Source: Schoenoplectus triqueter (taxonomy: Eukaryota > Streptophyta > Magnoliopsida > Poales > Cyperaceae). Taken from it: DNA of 22,288 nt. Both the position numbers and the translations under genes were made by a program. The notes beneath the pieces were generated by a model. It was not told where the DNA came from and searched no databases. It worked only from the letters and a program-made list of their open reading frames with translations. Location: the NCBI GenBank assembly GCA_964058805.1, contig CAXKVV010001818.1, positions 1-22,288 on the forward strand. The letters are read 5' to 3'. The first letter of the stretch is position 1, and each line of letters opens with the position of its first letter. This document shows positions 1 to 9,875 of this stretch, in pieces.

Positions 1-448
1 CATCTTTTTTTTATAATTTTTTGAATGAGAAATCAAAATAAAAGATATAGGCACAAGTTAAGTTCTCAAAGATCAATGAAAAAATATGGACCATTTTTTA
101 TAAAGATCAATGCAAAATACTAATAGCATATTAAGTTCTCAAAGATCAATACAAAATAATAATAGTATACTAATTCACGGACCAATGAAAAAATGTGGAT
201 CATTTGTAGCATTTACTTCAACTAATAAATTGCCTATATTGTTGTTCAAGCAATGGAAAATCATCATATCCTTACTATTATTTTAGTAAAATACGTCACC
301 ATTTATTCCCTAATTGTTCACTCCCTATTTTCTCTTCATGAACAAGTGATAGATTAGGAAAGTGGTGCAATCCTTTTAAGGGCACAGATTTAATCTAATA
401 CATTCCATGGCCAAAAAATAAAACTTACGGTTCAACTCACCAAAGTAC
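1..448 (-). other. Intron of the SCO1-like gene (to window edge)
   Basis: This AT-rich stretch follows the donor at 448-447 on the minus strand. I find no exon that continues the SCO1 domain here, so the next exon should lie to the left of the window. A short duplicated phrase is visible (AAGTTCTCAAAGATCAAT near 59 and 133, each followed by a related sentence ending in 'accaatgaaaaaat'-type text). Nothing else is supported. Confidence 0.6.
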
Positions 449-1715
449 CTTCAATGTGCCGCTTCTTCTCTCTGTCATAGTAAATAACAATTCCTCCTCC
501 AGTTATAAGCAGTAAAATGAGGCTCAACCATGACACTGGCTGCATATGTATTCAAAATAGCCCTTATTGTGCAACCATGTCAATACTTTTTATATTGACC
601 TTAATTCATTTTTCATAAAAAATCAATCACTATAGTCATGAATAGTAAGTTTATGTTTTATGCATTGCTCAGGGACTAACGGACATCTAAAATTTTTTAA
701 GCACACGTACAAAACTCTAACAAGCACATCCAGAAAAAAAAAAACAAGTCCGGACACAAAGTTTCAAGAAAAGAAAGCCAAACAATACACACTTGTACAA
801 CACAAGCAGGACAGCTTGTACCATTAGTAAAATACTACTAGATATAATAAACTTAATATTTAACTAATTATCTCACAGTAACTTTATATTGGTAAGAGTC
901 CAATGGCAATGGTTAATTTGACAAGCTTGACAATAATTCTTCAAATAAATTCAACAAATTTGTGAAAAATAACATAAGTTTATAGACATGTTATTCGACT
1001 TAATTGATTGAATATCAAATATTATGCAGCTTAAGTGACATTTGATATGCCATCAAGGGCCATTAAATCTGGAGAAATAAAAAATTTGCAGGTCTTTGGA
1101 TGAACAATAAAACTTGCATCAAATCCCATCCTTTTAATTCCTATGATATTAATATAGTATAATTCACATTTGAAAAGTCAGAATATCAAGTTAGAAGTTG
1201 TTTTCTATGTTTGTCAAGATTATCAAGTTAATTCATTGTCAATGGATTCTCATCCATTTTATATTTAAGAAATTACTTACTCCTCCACGAACATCTTTCT
1301 TTGAAGAATCAGTCTTGCCTGATCCGTTGTCTCCTTTTTTCTTGTCATAATCAGATTTCGGTGTTGTTTTCATATCATTTTGCCCTTCTGAAGTTGTAGA
1401 GACACTACACAAATATCGATTGAACACAGACCCTGAAGCACTAGTCTCTGACAATGCAATAAGCTGCCAAAACTAGTGTTAGTAGTTTGTAGCATTTCAA
1501 CACTAGTGGATCCACAGTTTTGTGGTTTGAAGATACTGATAGCTTTGATGATGTTACTCACCACATACCAAGAGGGCAATTATTTTAGTATATCTGTAAC
1601 TTAACCTTGTAACTTGTATAGCTACAAACAAAAGCCCATAAAGAAAAGTAAAAACCTGAGAAGAGTTTCTGTGTAGAGGATGAAGAAAGTTTTGACAGCT
1701 CTTAAGCCCAATCAT
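449..1715 (-). CDS. HCC1: SCO1/HCC1-type copper chaperone, 5' part (3 exons, partial)
   Basis: SCO1-type proteins sit in the mitochondrial inner membrane and deliver copper to the CuA site of cytochrome c oxidase subunit 2. Seen on the minus strand: exon 1656-1715 (20 codons, MIGLKSCQNF...), donor GTTTTT; exon 1463-1281 (61 codons) after acceptor GGCAG, donor GTAAGT; exon 539-449 (30 codons plus 1 nt) after acceptor GCAG, donor GTACTT. All phases join without a shift. Residues 1-40 are poor in acidic residues and look like a mitochondrial presequence; about 45-78 are a Lys/Ser/Asp-rich linker; KKDVRGG runs into PVSW; about 85-102 form one membrane span; the fragment ends YYDREKKRHIE. The KDVRGGPVSW and YYD..KKRHIE blocks match plant SCO1 homologues as I remember them. 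The thioredoxin-like domain with CxxxC lies beyond the left edge. The start at 1715 is a choice: an upstream exon at 2055-2008 is possible. The N-terminus is shorter than usual, so a truncated paralogue is not excluded. Confidence 0.8.
900..1245. mobile_element. MITE with about 35-bp inverted termini, in SCO1-like intron
   Basis: The left end CCAATGGCAATGG...TTGACAAGCTTGACAA (from 900) matches the reverse complement of the right end (CCATTGACAATG...CTTGATAATCTTGACAA, ending about 1245). The inside is AT-rich and non-coding. Inner text such as CATTTGATATGCCATCAA near 1040 resembles the element at 15109-15486, so the two look like members of one family. A clean target duplication was not found. 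The right terminus lies within 40 bp of the splice donor at 1280-1275, inside the intron between exons 2 and 3. Confidence 0.55.
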
Positions 1716-2560
1716 TGCTCTTAAGCCTACTAAAGAAATCTTGTTATTCACATTAACTTGATGTTAAATAATGCACGGTAGCAGTGCAGGATGGTAAGCA
1801 CCAACAGATATCAACATGAAAGGTTTGAACTGCATTTTTTACTTTCAGGTATAATTTCTTCTTCTACACTCTACAGTGCATATTATAAAGTTGATTAACA
1901 AGGAGTTACCATGAAAAAGGAGCAACGTAAGGCTAAAATCATCAAATCTGCTAAGTGAACTGGTGCTGAATTGGTTTTCCTGTTTCATTTAATCTGGCAG
2001 AACATACCTCTGTGTGTGTGTGTGAGAGAGAGAGAGAACCTCTATAGCTCGCCATTTTCGATGAAGACAGTATTTGCGATTTGCGATTTGAGTATGAAAT
2101 TACTTGTCGTATAGAGAGATCCCTAAATCATGATTCCAGAGAAGAGGAGAGAGAAAAATAAATCACAAGTCAACAAGGAAAACATCACATAACAACGAAA
2201 ATGGAAGAACTCCTAAATTACTACAATATCAGTACGATAATAGCTTATATCTGATCTTGCTCTAACTTATGCAACTTCTCCAATCAGATTTAGCTACAGC
2301 GACAGCAATCTGATGTTTCGCATAGAAAAATGAAAGAGGATATAATAATTCATGGAAGAGGAGAGACAATTGAAGAGCTTACCAGCTTCAAATAGGGATA
2401 CCAGAAAGCAGCAGCAAAACTAGGGGCACTGGGTTTTCGATGAGGGGTTCAGGGTTTACGGTGGTGAACGAGATCTGCTGCTCGTAATGAAACGAGAAGC
2501 TCCCTGCTCGTCGAAATCACACTGATCAAGTTAATTTGATCGATTCGTGCACGCGGTTTT
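1716..2560 (-). other. Upstream region / probable 5' UTR of SCO1-like gene
   Basis: On the minus strand, 2383-2520 is GC-richer than its surroundings and ends in a good donor (CTG|GTAAGC at 2382), as expected for a 5' UTR exon; it has no long open frame starting with ATG. A second possible exon, 2055-2008, begins ATGGCGAGC, encodes MASYRGSLSLSHTHTE through a CT/CA repeat and ends at donor GTATGT in phase 0. It could join at AAG|ATTTCT just upstream of 1715, but that acceptor has a weak pyrimidine tract. Transcript data would decide between these. Confidence 0.4.
2011..2037. repeat. Compound microsatellite (TG)n(AG)n
   Basis: A run of TG dinucleotides passes directly into a run of AG dinucleotides. 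On the minus strand it lies inside the possible upstream exon 2055-2008, where it would encode alternating Leu/Ser then His/Thr. Confidence 0.9.
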
Positions 2561-2579
2561 CGAGATAATTCTGATGGTT

Positions 2580-2634
2580 GGAATTACGACGAGGGTGCTA
2601 CTCGTCGGAATTACGAGTAGGGGTGCTACTCGTC
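2580..2634. repeat. 27/28-bp direct repeat, two copies
   Basis: The phrase GGAATTACGA..GGGTGCTACTCGTC occurs at 2580-2606 and 2607-2634 with a few differences, and a third partial start (GGATTTACG) follows. It lies just upstream of the putative minus-strand 5' UTR, so it could be a promoter-proximal duplication. No function is visible. Confidence 0.75.
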
Positions 2635-2716
2635 GGATTTACGCAGATTTTATTTATTTGAGTAAATAAAACATAGCAAATTAGTCATTTCTCCTCGGTT
2701 TTGCACAAATAGTCAG

Positions 2717-2921
2717 ATCCGAGTTTGAAACTCGGGTCCGGGTAATTTTTTTTTTTACGTTTGTGTGCTATATTAAAAATAAAACACAACAGTCAGTAGA
2801 TTGATCTAAAATATCACAACAAAAATTAAAATAAACACACACAGTACATTTGAAAATTACAGGTATCTGGATCGAGTTTTAAACTCGGCCCAGTACACTT
2901 GGAACCGAGTTTTAAACTCGG
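2717..2921. repeat. Three palindromic copies of CCGAGTTT-AAACTCGG
   Basis: Near-perfect palindromes lie at 2717-2737 (ATCCGAGTTTGAAACTCGGGT), 2871-2890 (GATCGAGTTTTAAACTCGG core) and 2905-2921 (CCGAGTTTTAAACTCGG). They are accompanied by three copies of a CAGTACAYTT phrase (2842, 2891, 2952). They sit immediately upstream of the Mutator-like coding remnant and may be part of that element's promoter or subterminal region. This is inferred from position only. Confidence 0.7.
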
Positions 2922-2936
2922 TCCCAGCATCATGCT

Positions 2937-2946
2937 ATTATATAGC
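2937..2946 (+). promoter_or_regulatory. Possible TATA box of the Mutator-like gene
   Basis: ATTATATAGC lies about 240 bp before the first recognisable coding sequence and just after the palindromic repeats. A leader and an intron ending CATACTGTAG at 3180 would fit between. This rests on sequence resemblance and position only. Confidence 0.35.
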
Positions 2947-3580
2947 ACACCCAGTACATTTCTTCTTCATATTCCTTCAGCTAATCATTTCTTCAAAATC
3001 TCCATTGTTACTGTTGCAAGAGCTTCAAACTGGAAATTTATTTTTCGACAGATTCAGGTTCGATCCGTATTCACCACTCTCGTGTCATCAACGTTGTATA
3101 TTTTTTTTTCTATTTGGACTATTAATTTTTGCTGTAAAATTAAAATACACTAACAATAGGATTTATCGTTCATACTGTAGAGACGAAAATATTGCTGATC
3201 AATGTGTATCACAGAGGTCAAATTTTGAAAACTTCTCATGGAATGGATTACGATATTCCAGCCGCGTGCACATTTTCTGCCGACGAGGCAATCAATTTTC
3301 ATGACTTGAAGAGGCAGATTCATGCTGGTTTGGAGCTGCTCCCTGGCCAATTCAATATCAGCATTAGTGCACAGATCAACACTGCCCCAACAGGTTCGAG
3401 TGGTTTTTTTATAGCTTATTTGGGGTTATTTCTGATGAAATTTGGGGAATGATTAAAAACAACAGCTCCGTACCACTTACCCCAACACTGGAACTAGTAG
3501 TTGAATCCGAACCAATATTCAGTTCTGATAACTATGATCCAACTAGTATTCCTGAAAGTAGTAATCCAGTAATGGCTGAG

Positions 3581-3585
3581 GAAAG
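3581..3585. repeat. Target-site duplication GAAAG, left copy
   Basis: GAAAG immediately precedes the TGTT terminus of the solo LTR and repeats directly after its AACA terminus. The position falls inside a Glu-Glu-Ser codon run of the Mutator-like gene. Confidence 0.8.
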
Positions 3586-3649
3586 TGTTGGGATTCGGAA
3601 TGCCCAAATCCCATTAATGCTCAAGCTACGGAAAGACCGTAGAACAAAA

Positions 3650-3823
3650 ATTTTACTTCTACTTAAGTTAGGGATTAAAGTATGTCGGATAATAACCGAG
3701 AATTACAGACATTTAATCCTTTACAAAAGACGGTAAAATATTATTTTACTTCTAACTTAAGCTTAGGGTTAAAGTGATGTGTCGGATGATTACCGAGAGA
3801 TACACACCTCTTTAAACCTTTAT
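3650..3823. repeat. Imperfect direct duplication inside the LTR (period about 93 bp)
   Basis: ATTTTACTTCTACTTAAG at 3650 returns as ATTTTACTTCTAACTTAAG at 3743. Both are followed by TTAGGGWTTAAAG, TGTCGGAT and ACCGAGA at matching offsets. The duplication sits in the presumed U5 side of the LTR. Confidence 0.75.
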
Positions 3824-4236
3824 TAATCTACTCCATGATTGATTTCTAAAATATTAATCTACTTAACAATTAAATAGATTAATATAAGATGTTATACCTC
3901 ACTTCCAAATTTCAATTGGAATGAAAATCGACTTGTCTCGGAGCACCAAACGTCTGATGCCTCTGTAGGTTATCCACCAGAACTGACCAGAGAGCGGCTT
4001 ATTTCTTTTGCCAGAAATACCGTAAACCGCGATTTTTCATAAAAACACTATTCACCCAAAAAAAGAAGAAATAGTACTATTCACGACTCGCAGTAATTCT
4101 GTTTCACAAATGTGCAGAAATACCGCAACTTTCGTAAAAACACTATTCACCAATCCCGTGAATTCTGAAACAACCGTATACCGAGAGAGAGAAAGTAGAA
4201 CTGATTTGGTGGAAGTTTCTCTCTCACCCTACCCCT

Positions 4237-4245
4237 CTATTTATA
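4237..4245 (-). promoter_or_regulatory. TATA box of the LTR
   Basis: On the minus strand the sequence reads TTTCTATAAATAGAGGGG, a strong plant-type TATA box, followed by a CT-rich leader. It is the main reason for orienting the LTR on the minus strand. Confidence 0.6.
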
Positions 4246-5661
4246 GAAAATGTGAGATTGGCAAATTATCAAAATACCCTCATGAATAGTAGGGAGGTTC
4301 CAATGTGAAAAGGCCAAAATACCCTTAAAGTTCATCCAATTTACCAAAACGCCATTGGGCTTTTTGGCCAACAAATTATCAAAATACCCTTGGAGGTCAT
4401 CATGGGCTTTTCATGGGCCTTTTTGGGCTTTTCGGATTTTGGGCTTTTTTGGGCTTTCCTGATTTTGGGCTTTTAATTATTAATTAAGACTTTAATTATA
4501 AATGGGCTTTGGCCCATAATTCAAATCCATAATTAACATTTAAAATCCAAATCAAATATATATAATTGTCATCTATAATTTTATTTTTCTCGGTTGTTGT
4601 TTCGGCGAATTTATACGACGTGTCCAACACGTTATAAATTCAATCTGATTTTTGCTTATTGTCATCTCTATGACAAATATAATTATATCATATATAATTA
4701 ATTATAACCATCTTATTATTAATTATAAACAATTCATAATTAATCAATAAGATTCTCCGATTAACTCCTATACGGTGTGACCCGACATGATCCGTGTTAT
4801 GTTGATAAATAGAGTTAAAACCGTTTTAACTTCTATAATCATAGGAGGCATCTGGCAGAATGCACTATGACCATCCAATTACACAGATGATGATGTACTG
4901 TACAATATCATGATCCAGTAAACTATTTACTTGTGTTTAATTCTTTTGTTTCATAGCTATCAGATCAGTTTCAAGGTAGGTATGTGTCATCCTTGCAAAC
5001 TTAATCTTTTCTTGATCCTGAGTAAATTATCAAATATAATTACTCTTGTAATTATACTGCTAGCAGATAATCTTACTCTATCAAGGGGCCCAGTGATGCT
5101 ATAACTCGTATAAAAATACGAGGGACAATAGTACTTTTGGCAAACCATCTCTTCCTCCGCATAAGTTATGTATACCGAAGAGGTACCTTTATAGCCACCT
5201 TTTACGGATAACGTTTGGTAGAAATCACACACATACATATCCTATGTAGGAAAGATGAATACCTCATACTTTAGAATTTAACACTGAATGAAAACTGACA
5301 CGAACACAATTCCATTTAATATTTCATTCTGGGTCTATCAAATACGATGTTCCTAGAACATCTATCCATGTGATTAAAATGACAACTCTTTGTGTATGAT
5401 CTGTAAAACTTGACCATCATTTAATCCACATACTAACCTGATAACGGTTAATTAGTGTTCCTGTTAATTACCTTGGTTAGTGACTTTTAAGAGTATATTC
5501 TATATTATGAAGTTTCACAATTCCAGTCATGAACTCGGAATGATTCATAAATTCAATAATATTCAAGGAAACAAAATATCGTTTAAATATTCAATTCATG
5601 AACAAAACTTTATATAACAAATTTATCGTATTATTGACTTCAAGATTATTACAAACTAACA

Positions 5662-5666
5662 GAAAG
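5662..5666. repeat. Target-site duplication GAAAG, right copy
   Basis: GAAAG immediately follows the AACA terminus of the solo LTR. Host coding sequence resumes at 5667 in the frame predicted from the left side. Confidence 0.8.
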
Positions 5667-6362
5667 AACCCACTCTCGAGCTCGAGAGCAGCGACCATTC
5701 CGTGTTTCAGTACAAAATATGGATGTGGATGAGGATGACGAACAGGAAGAGTGACACCTGGATATCGAGGAGGATGACATCCAGGATGCAACAGATATAA
5801 ATATTGATGAAACTGATGATGTGGGAGATGTCGAAGAAATAGTTAGAGAGTGGCAAATATCTGTTCCTTTTATCAATCGGGGAATGAAGCACCTGTGTGC
5901 AAATTTTACTGATAATACACCAATACCGTATGCAGACGAGCCTTATTTTCGCAAACCACCTAGAATTGACGCGGGTAAGATATATAAATCCGACCTAATA
6001 AAGAAGAGAAGTTTGACTTGCCCGTTAAATAGGACAGGCTGGTTGGGTGTATCATGCCAGCCCAACATCGCATCAGATTAGCATCCAAAGTGGATTTGAA
6101 GACCTTTCTTTATTCACTCAAACACGGATCATGTGTAAACGAAATCCATATCTAATTATCTATTCACTGCTACCTTTATACATGCATAATTACTAGAATC
6201 CAGTATGAATGTCAAACAAAAACATGCAAATTAAAAAATAGTTTTAAAAAAATAATAATTTTGAAAGAGTGATAGAATAATATAATTTTTGAAGAATAGT
6301 AAAATAGTGATATTTTTTTACTATTCAGAAGAGCAAAAATATTATTTGACATTTATTAATCA

Positions 6363-6635
6363 GAATAGTTAAAATATAAATAATTATGATACTAACAATG
6401 ATGATGATGATGATAAAATAATAATAATAATAATATAATCATGATATAATAATAATAAAAAAATAATAATCATAATCAAAATATAACATAATATAATAAT
6501 ATAATAATAATAATAAATAATTATTATCATAATATAATAATATAATAAAATAAAATAATAGTCATAATTATAATATAATCATAATTATAATCATAATATA
6601 ATAATATAATAATATAATAAAACTAACAGTTGATA
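6363..6635. repeat. AT-rich microsatellite tract (TAA/ATA, with short GAT run)
   Basis: The tract is dominated by ATAATAATA and TATAATA units, with a short ATGATGATGATGATGATAA run at about 6400. It follows the end of the Mutator-like remnant. The 280 bases between 6082 and 6362 hold no feature I can name. Confidence 0.85.
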
Positions 6636-6639
6636 AGTT

Positions 6640-7930
6640 TCGATTATACATTATATCCAATTAGGTTTTTATCTCAAATATTATGCATTTTATATTAATT
6701 GTTATTGGTTTCTTTAGTTTTTATGGCAAGTTCGAGATACTGCTGCATTTCGTATTGCATTTCACATATTGGAGCTTGAACGAGGATATCAACGTGAGGA
6801 ATGAAGCTTGGAGCAAGATGAAATCAAGTGGAAGACATTTTCTAGACAAAATTGCGGAGCGTAATTATCAAAATTACAGACCGCAATCCGGGGAACTTCT
6901 TCCTGCTAACTCTGTTAAGAAATGACTAGAATTACGGACTGTAATTATTGATGCTGGAAGTGCGAATTTGAATTCCAAGAGCGATTTTTTGAAGGGATCA
7001 AAAGGAGAATGGACCCCTTCGTCCAAGGGATCTCTCAACACTCTTAAAATTGATCCCAAGCAAAAAGAAAAGGAGAACATCATTGAAGAAGAGATTGGAG
7101 AAGAAGAACTCAAGAACCGGATGAGAAATCAAAGATCTTCTTGGTGTATTATTTCTTTTACTTTTTTCTCATGTTGTGCTGTGGTTTATAGATCTTTGTG
7201 TAATTTTTGACATGATTTATGATTAGATACCCTTTTAGGGGTCTAAGTGTAAACTCGATAACTCGGATAATTTAATTATACTCGTATGTTGATTTTTAGT
7301 TCTTGTTATTTGTTCTTGTTATTTTTATCTAAATTGAATGCTTAGTTTTAATCAACTGCATGTTACCTTAGAAGTGCAAGCGAAAATCGAAAGATGAAAC
7401 TGAATTTTCTGACCAAAAATAGTAATTTAGGTTGTAGGTCAAGTACCGGAACGTAAAACCTATTACCTAAGGAAAAATTGAGGAAACCCTAAAAATTGCA
7501 TAAGTACCGAAAAACGAAGTACAAAATTTAGGTTATGCTGAAGTGATTCATTAATCTCAATGGGCTTAAACTTGTAAGGTGAAGTACTGAAAGAAGAAAC
7601 CTGAATTGTTTAGGTACAGTATCAAGCTACGGAAGTATAAATTTAGTACTAAAATCTAAAATTGAATCTCCAACAAATTCTAGAGATGGGTCCATCTGTT
7701 CAAAGCTAACAAATTAAAGCTGAAAACTTTATGGTGTATTGTTGATATTATTGTGAAGGTGGTGCTAATTGGTTTATATTTTGTTTATGTACTGCTTTGT
7801 ATTCTGTTATGGATTGATTTATGTACCTGTGGATTAATATTTTGTTATATTTTTCATTGTAATGGGAACACTTGTGTAATGTTTGTGATAATATTTTATT
7901 ATGTTTTTCATTGTATTATGTTGTGCTTTT
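6640..7930. other. Unclassified sequence with two short open frames
   Basis: Open frames at 6683-6925 and 6968-7210 (80 codons each, plus strand) encode lysine/glutamate-rich peptides, such as KIDPKQKEKENIIEEEIGEEEL. They match no family I know and lie in the same general orientation. The following 700 bp repeat a loose 'aagtaccgaaa/gaagtactgaaa' phrase (about 7440, 7504, 7585), suggesting an old internal duplication. The texture resembles an untranslated part of a retroelement, but no terminus was found. The short hydrophobic frame 7753-7938 is probably chance. Confidence 0.3.
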
Positions 7931-8073
7931 CACTATAATGGACGGTCCGGGATGGGCTTAAAAAGAATGGCCCGCAGACAGGACGGGTAAAGTTTTTCAG
8001 GACCGGAAGTATGAACCAGATAGGATGACAAAAATGATAATTTACTCATTTATCCGGCTCATTGTCATCCCTA
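7930..8073 (-). mobile_element. hAT-type element terminus (remnant)
   Basis: Read on the minus strand, the segment begins TAGGGATGACAATGAGCCGG, very like the TAGGG(A/T)GGCAA-type termini of plant hAT elements. GC-rich subterminal text follows (CCCGTCC, GGACCGTCC near 7942 and 7980). No matching second end or 8-bp duplication (expected AACACAGT beside 8074) was found in the window, so only one end seems preserved. Confidence 0.45.
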
Positions 8074-8081
8074 AACACAGT

Positions 8082-8402
8082 TTCAAGCAGGCAGACTTCC
8101 ATACAAAGGAATTGAGCCATGACCTCCCTTTTGAATTCTGAAATACATATTGGGACGATTTATATTTAAGTCAATTTTCATTGTTGACCACGGTGTACCC
8201 CCTCTTTCCCGTTTGTTATTTTTTTCATTTTTTTTTACTTGTCTAGCTCTCCTCTAAACTGTCCTTTTCACTCAATTGCTTCTCCGATTGATCAGAACTA
8301 TGAACTCTCTTCTTCATTTATTGTTTAAGCTCTTCAGAATTATCTTTGAAATAGGTAATTTTTTGTTGGCCCTCTTTTGATTTTGTCTGAAGCTCCGCTA
8401 CT
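8082..8402. other. No identified feature
   Basis: Intergenic sequence. An ATG at about 8300 opens a short frame reading MNSLLHLLFKLFRIIFEI before a GTAATT donor-like site near 8355. It could be a relic first exon, but nothing supports it further. Confidence 0.3.
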
Positions 8403-8488
8403 GATTATAAATAAAGTCAATGTAGATTTTATTTATGTAATTTAAGATTATAAATAAAGTCAATGTAGATTTTATTTATGTAATTTAA
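8403..8488. repeat. Perfect tandem duplication of 43 bp
   Basis: The 43-bp unit starting GATTATAAATAAAGTCAATG occurs at 8403-8445 and again, without a mismatch, at 8446-8488. The lack of divergence points to a recent slippage or repair event. Confidence 0.95.
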
Positions 8489-8920
8489 AAATAAAATTAT
8501 ATTTTTTTTTCAGATTTCAAATAAAAAATCGCAGTTTATATGTGGCTCACAGTTAAAATTTTGGTAATTGAGAGTTGAGACGTGCAGTTTTGGGAGCTGA
8601 TCCAAATTAATAGGCTTTTAATGAACTGATATTGATAATTATAACAACAGATTTGGACCCATGGTCCATGGAGGTGGGAACGCTACTCTTAGCCATTGTG
8701 CATTAACACTTCACCACATCATATCATTAAGAGGCCGGTTTCTGAAAAGACTTCTTTGGAAGGCCTGAGTTTTTCCAATAAATTGTTGGGCCTAGAAGCC
8801 TCAGCAAAAACATATACAACCATTCACCAAGCACAGGGATAAATTTGATCCAGTTTCATTCATCTCACCTCAAATTCTCTTTCGTTGGTTCGCAAAGTAC
8901 CAACCCATTTGATGCAGATC
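8489..8920. other. No identified feature
   Basis: Moderate-complexity sequence with a palindromic ACCCATGGTCCATGG at about 8657. No coding frame or terminus could be supported. Confidence 0.3.
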
Positions 8921-9196
8921 GAGCATCCGTATCGGTGCCGATTGTCAAAATTATTTTTTTATGCCACATCATCAAATTGACAATTCATTTTAAGAGTGAC
9001 ATCCCTGAATAGAATGAAATTGTTAAAATGATACTTTCGTAATTAATTTTTTGCTCCTACGCTGATGTGGCTTGTCAAATGGACTGTCAAATTTAGACAA
9101 TTGTCTAATTTTGTCTAGTCTCTGCATCCCTGAAATTTAAATGACAAATGTCAAATGAGATTTGACAGTCAATTTGACAATGGGATGCGGATGCTC
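8921..9196. mobile_element. 276-bp MITE with GAGCATCCG inverted termini
   Basis: Left end GAGCATCCGTATC and right end GATGCGGATGCTC are inverted copies. The next inner bases (GATTGTCAAAATT / TTTGACAATGGGATGC) also pair, and several TGTCAAAT/ATTTGACA phrases recur inside. The size and lack of coding potential fit a MITE. The right end is followed by TAAG, the left preceded by GATC; no certain target duplication, so the superfamily is open. Confidence 0.65.
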
Positions 9197-9425
9197 TAAG
9201 ACCCATATCAACCCCAATGCCACTATTCACTATCTAATAACAACATTTTACAATTGAGGAACTATAATTTGCAAACTCAAAATCCAATGTTATCAATTAA
9301 TTAAGTTCGGCCTAATACTGTTACAAGTGCTTCGGTATGTATGTATTGAGTTTTTTGAGCCCATTGGAGCATTTGAGAGAACATAAGGAAAAAAAAATTA
9401 TTTACTTCTTAATGAGTACGACTGC

Positions 9426-9638
9426 TCTATATTATTTTAATTTTGTGTAATCTTAGTGTCCATCTAATTTTTAAGGTATATTCAATATTTATGTATATAT
9501 TTTTTAAAAATATTGCTTAAATAAAAACTGCCCTCTATTATTTTAAAATTGTGCAATTTTAGTTTACATCAATTTTTTATGGTAAATATAATATTTATGA
9601 TATATATTTTTAAAAAAATATTACTTAAATAAAAATTT
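9426..9638. repeat. AT-rich direct duplication (about 106 bp, two copies)
   Basis: Unit 1 starts TCTATATTATTTTAATTTTG (9426); unit 2 starts TCTATTATTTTAAAATTGTG (about 9533). Both end in TATTRCTTAAATAAAAA. An inverted partial copy of the same unit lies at about 9965-10022 (TTTTTATTTAACTAATATTT), making a larger inverted structure around the intervening 330 bp. Confidence 0.7.
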
Positions 9639-9781
9639 TAAAACTATAGATGTATTTATAATGATTCCGATATAATGTATATTAATTTGAAGGAGATTTT
9701 TGGCTCTAAATATATAATTTTAAATTTCAATCGTAGAGTTTTGATAATTTTTTTTGAGAGAAAAAAGAGTTTAGTTCATAA

Positions 9782-9875
9782 ATTTTACTTTGTGGTCATG
9801 GAGGTTTGAATACATGATCTCTTGTAGGCTATTCTAGTTAGCCACTAGTTGAGCTACTAGGTCATTTGCTAGTTT
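9782..9875 (-). mobile_element. tRNA-derived SINE-like relic
   Basis: On the minus strand TAGCTCAACTAGTGGC (9856-9841) resembles a pol III A box, and GTATTCAAACC (9813-9803) resembles a degenerate B box (GGTTCAAATCC class), about 35 bp apart as in tRNA-derived SINEs. No poly-A or T tail boundary or target duplication could be fixed. It is flanked on both sides by inverted copies of an AT-rich repeat. Confidence 0.4.

Larger units (their letters stand above)
3586..5661 (-). mobile_element. Solo LTR of a retrotransposon (2,076 bp), minus orientation
   Basis: The segment starts TGTTGGGATT and ends AAACTAACA, giving TGTT/AACA inverted termini, and is flanked by the exact 5-bp repeat GAAAG (3581-3585 and 5662-5666). 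There is no internal retroviral-type coding sequence, primer-binding site or second LTR, so this is a solo LTR left by LTR-LTR recombination. Minus orientation is inferred from CTATAAATAGAGGGG (TATA box at 4245-4237) followed by a pyrimidine-rich leader with CTCTCTCTC. U3 would then be about 1.4 kb and R-U5 about 0.6 kb. Short open frames inside it (for example 4987-5238 minus) have no recognisable product. The superfamily cannot be assigned from sequence reading alone. Confidence 0.8.
3183..6081 (+). pseudogene. Mutator-like (MuDR-type) protein, N-terminal part, split by a solo LTR
   Basis: Coding pieces are 3183-3585 and, after the LTR, 5667-6081. The first piece (INVYHRGQILKTSHGMDYDIPAACTF... 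to ELVVESE) resembles the PB1-like N-terminal region of plant MuDR-type transposase proteins, as I recall the family. The second is an acidic linker (DVDEDDEQEE, DIEEDD) followed by EIVREWQISVPFINRGMKHL. Damage: the likely start ATG is ACG (3183); the frame changes from phase 0 to phase 2 near 3392-3410 beside a run of seven T; a TGA lies at 5752-5754; the frame ends at 6079-6081. Removing the LTR plus one GAAAG copy brings the two halves back into one frame. Zinc-finger and MULE catalytic domains are absent, so the gene is truncated as well as interrupted. It could instead come from another plant gene family with this N-terminal domain. Confidence 0.6.

Noticed and set aside
2899..3304. Overlapping plus-strand frames before the Mutator-like region
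   Set aside because: They span a probable leader and intron; the aromatic-rich peptides come from T-rich sequence.
4987..5238. Minus-strand 83-codon frame inside the LTR
   Set aside because: It lies in the presumed U3 of the solo LTR and matches no retroelement protein.
5591..5892. Minus-strand open frames rich in Ser and His-Pro-His
   Set aside because: They are the complement of the acidic Glu/Asp repeat codons of the Mutator-like remnant on the plus strand.
7753..7938. Hydrophobic 61-codon frame
   Set aside because: It reflects T-rich low-complexity text with repeated TTTTCATTGTA units, not a membrane protein.
9782..9875. An actual tRNA gene
   Set aside because: The A- and B-box-like motifs are degenerate and no acceptor stem or cloverleaf can be formed.
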